From: Pseudozyma flocculosa PF-1
Taxonomy: Eukaryota; Basidiomycota; Ustilaginomycetes; Ustilaginales; Ustilaginaceae
Direction: 5' to 3'
Length of the DNA stretch: 16,953 nucleotides
Assembly: GCF_000417875.1 (NCBI RefSeq)
Contig: NW_006920891.1
Location: forward strand, 2,599-19,551
In this document: positions 1-5,203 of the stretch, piece by piece
Numbering within the stretch: the stretch's first letter is position 1
How the letters are laid out: each line of letters opens with the position of its first letter
Position numbers and translations under genes: made by a program
The notes under the pieces: generated by a model
Told to the model about the DNA's origin: nothing
Databases searched by the model: none
What the model saw: the letters and a program-made list of their open reading frames with translations, nothing else

Positions 1-309
1 GGAAACTTCCTGAACTTCTTCTGAACTCCCTAGCTCCGCAACCGCTGGACCAATCGCAATTCCGAAAGGTGCTGCACGCTTCCTGAACTTCCTTCTACAG
101 CCTCAGTACAAGAGAGGAGGCATTTTCCAAACTTTGTCAACTTTTTTTTCTTCCCCAAGAGAATCTGAGTCCAGACTTTGACGGCCAATATCTCCCCCGC
201 CGTAGAACGTGGTTCTACCAAATTTTCAGCAAAGGTACCTACCAACCCTATCTACCAGCCCATGTAAAAACATCAGGGCGAATTTTGCTTCACGGCACAG
301 AACCCCTTG
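1..309. other. Gene-free subtelomere-like DNA
   Basis: No supported coding region. The base composition is visibly more AT-rich than the rest of the window. The words CTTCCTGAACTTC (near 6 and 79) recur. The end of this stretch (about 293-309) resembles the ends of the two repeat units further right, with a shared CACAGAAC..CCTTGTAACCC, so it is probably the truncated end of another copy of the same repeat family. Open frames here are short and overlap freely on both strands. Confidence 0.5.
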
Positions 310-336
310 TAACCCTAACCCTAACCCTAACCCTAA
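310..336 (+). repeat. Interstitial telomeric repeat (CCCTAA)4
   Basis: Four perfect CCCTAA units run from 313 to 336, preceded by a partial TAA at 310-312. TTAGGG/CCCTAA is the telomere repeat of many fungi. The C-rich strand runs 5'->3' on +, which is the orientation expected if the chromosome end lies to the left. The tract is short and flanked by repeat-family sequence, so it is an internal tract and not a terminal telomere. Confidence 0.85.
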
Positions 337-514
337 TTCCCAACTTTTTGGCGTTCGACCCCAAAAGCGGTCACTTTTGCGGAGCGTCTACCGGAAAATT
401 GGCAGTCTAAACTGAGTAGGGCTACTATTCAAAAGTTGTTCAGAAATGACTTTTGAACAACTTTCATTATGCAGCCCTACTTGGTTTATTTCTCAAGACA
501 CCTTGTAACCCTAA
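337..514 (+). repeat. Subtelomere-like repeat unit, copy 1
   Basis: Begins TTCCCAACTTTTTGGCGTTC directly after the CCCTAA tract and ends CACCTTGTAACCCTAA. It is nearly identical to 785-962: by eye about eight mismatches over the first ~145 bp, five of them clustered around 393-398. It contains a nested inverted repeat (415-481) and finishes in a telomere-like TAACCCTAA. There is no coding potential. Family identity is unknown; the placement suggests a subtelomeric repeat. Confidence 0.75.
415..481. repeat. Nested inverted repeat, copy 1
   Basis: Inner arms AAAGTTGTTCA (432-442) and TGAACAACTTT (454-464) are perfect 11-bp inverted repeats around an 11-nt loop. Outer arms AGTAGGGCT (415-423) and AGCCCTACT (473-481) add nine more pairs. 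A competing short hairpin CAAAAGT/ACTTTTG shares the same bases. The same structure recurs at 870-930. Confidence 0.75.
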
Positions 515-784
515 CTTTGAGCACCTCCCCAGCCACTTCTCACTTGACAACCCATCCCCAAACTTCACACACATGCTCTGCAGAGCGTCCAAAACAACTT
601 TCATTAAGGCACCAAGAAGATCCGGGGTGGTCAAAATCTGGACCTGGTAAGGGTCCCCCCTTTGCTCTGGGGCTAAAAATGCAAATTCTACTTTTTCTCC
701 GCAACCAACGGATGGATCTTTCCCATCTTCTAGGGGCCTTCCACACTCATAAAAGTACACAACTTTCAATAAGGGACCAAGTCG
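515..784. other. Spacer between repeat copies
   Basis: No supported gene. The word ACAACTTTCA(T/A)TA, which is half of the inner inverted-repeat arm plus flank, appears here at about 594 and 759, as well as inside both repeat copies. This suggests that older, decayed copies of the same family make up the spacer. The short open frames overlap on both strands and show no recognisable domain. Confidence 0.4.
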
Positions 785-869
785 AAATTCCCAACTTTTT
801 GGCGTTCGACCCCAAAAGCAGATGTTTTTGCGGAGCGTCTACCGGGAAATTGGCAGTCTAAACTGAGTA

Positions 870-930
870 GGGCTACTATTCAAAAGTTGTTCAGAAATGA
901 CTTTTGAACAACTTTCAATAAGCAGCCCTA
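870..930. repeat. Nested inverted repeat, copy 2
   Basis: Inner arms AAAGTTGTTCA (883-893) and TGAACAACTTT (905-915) are identical to those in copy 1. The outer arms GTAGGGCT and AGCCCTAC also persist, although the unpaired bases between them differ (CATTATG in copy 1, CAATAAG here). Confidence 0.7.
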
Positions 931-956
931 CCATGTTTTTCCCACAGAACACCTTG

Positions 957-962
957 TAACCC
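957..962 (+). other. Telomeric hexamer at retroelement/repeat junction
   Basis: TAACCC (GGGTTA on the minus strand) lies exactly where the retropepsin-linker coding sequence gives way to the subtelomere-like repeat. It is one of three places in this region where CTTGTAACCC ends a repeat copy (about 307, 503, 954). Confidence 0.5.
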
Positions 963-2431
963 GACGACAAGTGGGACTGCTTCGCCGAGGACAAAGTTGG
1001 CTGGAATGCGGTGTGGTCGGCGGCTGAAGTTGGTGACCAGGACTGCTGACGTGTCGACATCGACTAGCGCGGCGGCGGTCGCGAAGAGGGTGCGGGCTGG
1101 CCAATGCGACCACAGAGCGCTGTTCATGGTGTACGAGACGCCAGGCTTGCAACCATGTGTAACGCGCACCCAAGAATGGCTCTCTGGCGGCAGTATCTTC
1201 ACTTCGCAGGCCCGGACGGTCTTTGCCGTTTGCGCCGCCGTGTGTCGGACTCCTTTGGTGCCGAAGACCGGGAACGTGCCTTTGTCGGTCGAGGCCACGC
1301 CGCGTGCGGAGTCGATGACGATGCCCAGGGACTTGATGACATCGATGCCGAAGCAGATGCCCGGTGCGAAGCCACGGGCCACGTGGAAGTCGGCTGAGGA
1401 TGCTATCTCGACAGCCTCCTGGCCGGCGTTGGCAGCGATGCTGAAGGGCAGCGTCACGTGTCCGAGGGTCGTATCCGACCCAATGCCGTTGATCGGGACA
1501 CAAGGGCCTGTCGGTGATGCGCCGAGACGAGTCGCAAGGTCCGCGTCGACGATGCCGATGGTCGAGCATGAATCAAGCAGAGCGAGGCGCTCTTGATCGT
1601 CGTCGCCGATGCGAGCGTAGAGGGCTGTAGGCAAGAGGTCGTGGAACGCAGTGCCCATGCCTGTGGCCGGGTGGGGGGCCCTGTCGATGCGGCGTCTGCC
1701 CTCGCGCCGCGGCCAGCTGAAAGGGAGGAGGTTTGTTGCGCGCGTTGTATCTGAGATCAGGACGCATGCTTCTTCCTCTGAGGTGGACGGCGATCCAGGA
1801 ACGTTGTCGCCAGGCCGGTGATCAGTGTCGGTGCTAGAGGGGTTGCGGTCGGACGCGTCAGAGGCCGAGGCGTCCGCATTGTTGCCGACAGCTGACGCTA
1901 GGGATGGGATGTGGACTTCGTCGTGCGCGGGAGAGGGAAGGAGGGAGTGATGGTGTTCTCCGGCTTGGGCGTCGACGCCAGCGTCAACAGCGGTAGGCGG
2001 AGCGGGAACGGGACACGAGGCCGGAAATTGCGGATGCGATGCGACTGCGGAGGCGGGCGATGCTGGAATGGGAGGAACGGCGAGGGCTGATGCGACTTGG
2101 GATGCGGAGGAGTTGTTGGCTTGTTCCGGGGCTGGAGCTTCATCTGGAGTTTGCTCGGCTTGGTTCGGGATCGTGGGATCGGACGCTCGTAGTGTAGAGG
2201 GAAGTGCGAACGCAGGAAGATGGGGATGGTGCGACGTGGAGACTCTTAGGGCCTGCTGTGCGTCCAGCGCTTTCGGCTGGCTCGTCGAGTCACCAAAGGA
2301 TGGGGGCTTTTCCGTCGGAGGATTGGGAGCAGAAGGAGGAACCGGGTCATCTTCGCCTGTGTGGGCGATGCAGGCGATCGCGACCCTGTGGTCGGCGTTT
2401 CCCGCTGGCCTGATTGCTGAAGCCTGTAGTT

Positions 2432-3058
2432 TTACGGCGTTGCGGCCGTCAGGCCCCCCGTCGTCGATGGAGCGGATGCGGTTGAGGGGCGGCTGCCCGA
2501 CCCACTTCCGCCGCCGTGCCGGTTACTCGAGGCGGCTGGCGACGCAAACGAGTGAGGAGTGTCGGTTGAGAGGTCGACCCAGTCAGGCTTGTAGAACGAG
2601 TAGCCTTTGTAGGAGTCCGGGCGGTAGACGGGGTATCCGTAAGCCGTCCACGTGCTGGAGTCCGCCAGAGCGTGCGCCTTGGCCTTCACGAGGAGGTGAT
2701 CGTGTTCGAAGTCAAAGTGCTCCTCGCCGCATCGACTGCACGGCTTCTTCAGCACGATCTCTCATCCGTCGGAAGGCACGCGGTAGGTCCGGACCCTCCT
2801 GCCGTCCTTCAGCCTGTAGTTGACGTTAGCCGGTGTGTAGTCGGCGCCGAGAGGGCCGCGTCGGACAGGCGGCTCGGTCGACTGGCGGCTCTTGACGGGC
2901 ATGTCCATTGGAGGTAGGGACGATGCCAGAGTTGAGGCCGACGGCGGGAGTGGCAGTCCTGTTGCCGAGAGCTGCAGGACGGGGAACAACGAGCCAGCAA
3001 AGGACACGGTAGGCAAGGCCGCGGTCGGGCCTCGGCGACCAGGGCAAATGAAGCGCGC
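2432..3058 (-). pseudogene. Gag nucleocapsid segment, in gag frame after a stop
   Basis: This continues in the same frame as gag after the TAG at 3061-3059, is interrupted again by TGA at 2764-2762, and ends at TAA 2434-2432. The second piece carries a zinc-knuckle-like motif, C-x2-C-x3-H-x4-H (2740-2702), embedded in KKPCSRCGEEHFDFEHD, a form familiar from fungal gypsy gag proteins, which usually end C-C-H-C. The lead-in GRRVRTYRVPSDG directly before the TGA reads as genuine gag sequence. The TGA is therefore probably a point mutation, possibly CGA to TGA at a CpG. The remaining ~40 residues are Ser/Gly/Thr-rich and overlap the protease frame. An intron spanning the stops is an alternative I could not support. 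Confidence 0.65.
2453..2459 (-). promoter_or_regulatory. Candidate -1 ribosomal frameshift heptamer
   Basis: On the minus strand the gag/nucleocapsid frame reads ACG GGG GGC CTG, giving a G GGG GGC heptamer that fits the X XXY YYZ slippery pattern. A -1 slip here moves ribosomes from the nucleocapsid frame (stop TAA at 2434-2432) into the protease frame, which is open from 2522. The two frames overlap by only about 90 nt, and their offset is exactly -1. I did not model a downstream pseudoknot. Confidence 0.4.
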
Positions 3059-4540
3059 CTAAGAGTTGCGCCAGGGGATCTCGTACATGAGGCACTCTTC
3101 CAGTAGCCTCTCTGGCTCCGGGTTCCTGGCCAGCGTCGTTCGGATGAGCGTTTTGAAGGAGTCCGGAAGGCCCGCGCAGATGTCGGAGCACAAGGAGGAG
3201 TTGTTGCGGTCCGGGTAGGCTGCGCGGAGGAGGGAGTACTTGTCCCAGAAGTAGTTGGACGAGTCTTCCACGGCTAAATCCCAAACACGAGCATCGGCCA
3301 CCAGTCGCGCTCGGTCGAGGTTGCCGGCGAAGGTCTTCTCGAGCGACTCGCAGAACTTGTCCCAGCTGCGCAGGAGCTTGCGGCGACGTTCGGGACGGAG
3401 AGCGTTGTACCACTTGGCGGCGGAGTGGCGGAGGCAGAGAGGAAGTACCTTGAGCAAGGCGAGCTTGTACTCGTAGGAGCATTCGCTGTCCAGCAGAGCC
3501 TCGACCCGGTTGCACCAGAACTCGAGTGAGACGCCGCCGGTAACCGTCTGCCCATTGAAGACGCCGATGTTGTCGGGCTTGATGTTGAAGCGCTTGCCGT
3601 TGGTGTCAGACTCTTGGTCTCGCTCGCGACGACGGTCGGTGCAGGTGTCCTGGTTGCGCTCACGACGGAGGTTGTCCTCAGGTGAGGGCCTGTATGCTGT
3701 GTCGCGCCCGTCCAGGCGGCCCGGCACGGTCTCGCGCTGACGATGGGAGACGGATTCCCAGTCCATCGTGTCAAGACGCTGCGATCGACCGCCTACGCCA
3801 GCGGCGTTGTTCGTCGCGCTAGCCGGTGGCGTGGCCGCGGCTGTCGCGCCCATCGCACTGGAGGCTGGGGCGGGGCTGGCGGTCGATCTGGGAACAGAGC
3901 CGACTGTTGCGGCCATGGCGTCGGCCTCATCCTGCGAGAAGCCTTGGTTGCGGAATGCTGCGACAACCGCAGCTCGAGCAGCCTCCTGAGCGGCGCGGCG
4001 TCGGGCTGCCTCGTCTGCAGAGGGACGTTGCGCGCGCATCTCGTTGGCTAGGTCATCGAGGCGCCTGTTGAGGGGTTTGAGCTGATTAGCGAGCGCCGTT
4101 TTGAAAGCGTCGACGAGACTCTGCGTGTAGGGCCTGGCCGGACTGCGCGGCTCGTCGGTGCCGACGTTGCCGCTCGATGAACCTGGTTGTGAGGCCGAGA
4201 CCTGGATGCTGGGCAGCGAGGATCTGTCGGCGGAGGCCGCCGGAGCAGCAGCCGGCGGTGCATTGAGGCCGGGATGGGACAACGACGCAGCCGGATCAGC
4301 CATGTTGGGCGAGCGGGAGACGTAGATGGGAGCGGGAAGGCTGGACAACGATGAGAGGAGGGCGCGCGACAGGGGCAGGCGATTGAATGCGGGTGTTGCG
4401 GTAGTGTAGAAGCCGGGATTGCAGAAGGGCGTTGATGACGAGGAGCCCGTGACGGGTGTGAGCGTACGACGGCGGCGGTTAGGTAGGGGCGTCTGGGAAG
4501 GGGGGTGGTCTCTGGGGGATTGACGGGGATTGCGAACCAT
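3059..4540 (-). CDS. Retrotransposon gag capsid protein (493 aa)
   Basis: Gag is the structural protein of the retrotransposon particle, assembling around element RNA in the cytoplasm. The ATG at 4540 lies about 77 nt after the primer-binding site start, and TAG at 3061-3059 ends the frame. Residues 1-~125 are Pro/Ser/Ala-rich and disordered. Residues ~130-215 are Ala/Arg/Glu/Gln-rich and likely helical or coiled. From about residue 318 to the end lies a retrotransposon gag/capsid-type domain, with the signatures FNGQ, LEFWCNRVEALL, AAKWYNAL, SWDKFCESLEKTFA and YFWDKYSLLRAAYPDR. The nucleocapsid follows in the same frame beyond the stop, so the TAG may be either a natural gag end or damage. 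A second in-frame ATG (MADPAASLS, residue 80) is a possible alternative start. Confidence 0.8.
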   Translation of the reverse strand: MVRNPRQSPRDHPPSQTPLPNRRRRTLTPVTGSSSSTPFCNPGFYTTATPAFNRLPLSRALLSSLSSLPAPIYVSRSPNMADPAASLSHPGLNAPPAAAPAASADRSSLPSIQVSASQPGSSSGNVGTDEPRSPARPYTQSLVDAFKTALANQLKPLNRRLDDLANEMRAQRPSADEAARRRAAQEAARAAVVAAFRNQGFSQDEADAMAATVGSVPRSTASPAPASSAMGATAAATPPASATNNAAGVGGRSQRLDTMDWESVSHRQRETVPGRLDGRDTAYRPSPEDNLRRERNQDTCTDRRRERDQESDTNGKRFNIKPDNIGVFNGQTVTGGVSLEFWCNRVEALLDSECSYEYKLALLKVLPLCLRHSAAKWYNALRPERRRKLLRSWDKFCESLEKTFAGNLDRARLVADARVWDLAVEDSSNYFWDKYSLLRAAYPDRNNSSLCSDICAGLPDSFKTLIRTTLARNPEPERLLEECLMYEIPWRNS

Positions 4541-4580
4541 AGAGGGGCGGGGAGGAACTGAGCTCGCTCGCTGTATCTGC

Positions 4581-4619
4581 TATCTTCGGGCGTGGGTTCG
4601 AATCCCACTCTTGTCACCA
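4581..4619 (-). other. Primer-binding site extended by tRNA-like copy
   Basis: On + this reads as the 3' part of a tRNA: a variable-arm-like TATCTTCGGGC, T-stem/loop GTGGG-TTCGAAT-CCCAC (4592-4608), 3' acceptor strand TCTTGTC, discriminator A and CCA (4617-4619). On the element strand it begins TGG immediately after the LTR end, as a primer-binding site should. The encoded CCA argues for copying from a mature tRNA, since nuclear eukaryotic tRNA genes lack CCA. The acceptor strand requires a 5' end GACAAGA; this and the variable arm suggest a fungal Leu-type tRNA (from memory). The match is far longer than the usual 8-18 nt. No 5' tRNA half is found upstream on +. Confidence 0.75.
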
Positions 4620-4825
4620 TGTGCTGCCAGCGCAGAGAACAGAAGAGGAGATCGATGGCGTGAGGAAGGAGGAGGCGGGAGGCCGCGCGGCCTAAGGGCC
4701 AGGCCAGGGCTCGGGACTCGGAAGAGCCCGGCCAGCCGCGCGACAGCCCACAGGCAGCGACCTACTCTTCGCCAAGGCGCAGACAAGGCTCGCCCGACCC
4801 ATACGCTCCAAGGCCTGCCAGCACA
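4620..4825 (-). repeat. Candidate 5' LTR (206 bp)
   Basis: On the element strand the segment starts TGTGCTGGCAG (4825) and ends CTGGCAGCACA (4620), a terminal inverted repeat of 11 bp with one mismatch and canonical TG...CA ends. The CA end directly abuts the TGG of the primer-binding site with no spacer. Only one LTR exists in the window because the element is truncated at its 3' side, so the boundary at 4825 rests on the inverted repeat alone and no target-site duplication can be checked. Confidence 0.6.
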
Positions 4826-4861
4826 CGCACGCACGCACACGCATGCACGCACACACGCACA
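4821..4861. repeat. (ACGC)n/(CA)n microsatellite
   Basis: An imperfect run of GCAC/GCACAC units, interrupted by GCATGC. It begins within the last few bases of the candidate LTR, so the retrotransposon may have inserted into or beside a simple repeat. Confidence 0.75.
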
Positions 4862-5203
4862 ATCTAGCTGCTCAGACGGTCCAGACAGGCGGGGTGGTGA
4901 GGAAAAGGAGGGCACCGCTGCGAGACAAGGCGCCAGGCGGTCAGCGGAGACGGGGCCGTCGATGCGCCGAGTGCCGAGCGGCGCAGCGAAGGCTAGGGGA
5001 AGACCCAAAGGAGGGCCGACGAGGACAGGGCCGACGAGCGAGCGTCACGGCGCCGAGACCGAATCTCGAGGCGCTCGTGACGAGCCGTCGGCCGACCGGG
5101 GGTCGACGAGAGGAAAGCAAAAGGTGACAGCGGGGGAAGGAAATGAAGACCGGGCCGAGAGGAGAGGTACGACGGACGATCTAGTCTACGCTCAGCCTCG
5201 GCG
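4826..5203. other. Spacer between LTR and secreted-protein gene 3' end
   Basis: No gene is supported. The first ~36 bp are a degenerate (ACGC/CACA) microsatellite. The rest is GC-rich and should contain the 3' untranslated region of the minus-strand gene that stops at 5204. I see no clear AATAAA-type polyadenylation signal on the minus strand, which is common in fungi. Open frames here lack recognisable domains. Confidence 0.5.

Larger units (their letters stand above)
785..962 (+). repeat. Subtelomere-like repeat unit, copy 2
   Basis: A direct repeat of 337-514, in the same orientation about 447 bp away. It keeps the TTTTTGGCGTTCGACCCC start, the nested inverted repeat, and the CACAGAACACCTTGTAACCC end. 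The final TAACCC (957-962) abuts retrotransposon protease sequence directly. Mismatches between the copies fall mainly outside the inverted-repeat arms. Confidence 0.75.
915..2522 (-). pseudogene. Retropepsin-containing pol fragment, truncated before RT
   Basis: An open frame without stops runs from 2522 to a TGA at 917-915. Its first ATG is at 1658, so most of it would be reached only by frameshift from the gag/nucleocapsid frame. Residues encoded at about 2450-1670 are a low-complexity Pro/Ala/Ser/Asp linker. The protease core follows. LLDSCST (Asp codon at 1574-1572) occupies the place of the catalytic D-S/T-G triplet, and FGIDVI with LGIVID matches the second conserved hydrophobic-Gly segment of retropepsins. 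The following ~90 residues resemble the linker between protease and reverse transcriptase in fungal gypsy elements. Coding similarity ends at about 963, and the last 16 codons are telomere-like and repeat DNA. Cys in place of the active-site Gly suggests an inactive or atypical enzyme. Confidence 0.7.
963..4825 (-). mobile_element. Truncated Ty3/gypsy-like LTR retrotransposon
   Basis: On the minus strand the order is candidate 5' LTR, primer-binding site, short leader, gag capsid, zinc-knuckle nucleocapsid and retropepsin, as in Ty3/gypsy (Metaviridae-type) elements. The coding sequence ends just past the protease, in the linker that normally leads to reverse transcriptase. No reverse transcriptase, RNase H, integrase, polypurine tract or 3' LTR is present. 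Two in-frame stops separate gag from nucleocapsid. The remnant is therefore non-autonomous and apparently dead. It sits downstream of the 3' end of the secreted-protein gene, on the same strand. Classification rests on domain order and motifs, because the pol domains that would fix the clade are missing. Confidence 0.85.

Noticed and set aside
1..960. CRISPR-like or phage-type array suggested by short repeats
   Set aside because: Only two long direct copies plus telomeric hexamers; there is no regular short repeat/spacer pattern, and the context is eukaryotic.
4541..4619. Complete tRNA gene on +
   Set aside because: The T-arm and acceptor 3' strand are clear, but no matching 5' acceptor strand (GACAAGA) or D-arm/A-box is found upstream, and CCA is encoded. 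It is better explained as part of the retroelement.
4048..4620. Minus-strand open frame beginning MVTRVGFEPT
   Set aside because: VGFEPT-type starts are a well-known artefact of translating the antisense of tRNA 3' ends. Here it arises from the tRNA-like primer-binding site and then runs out of frame across gag.
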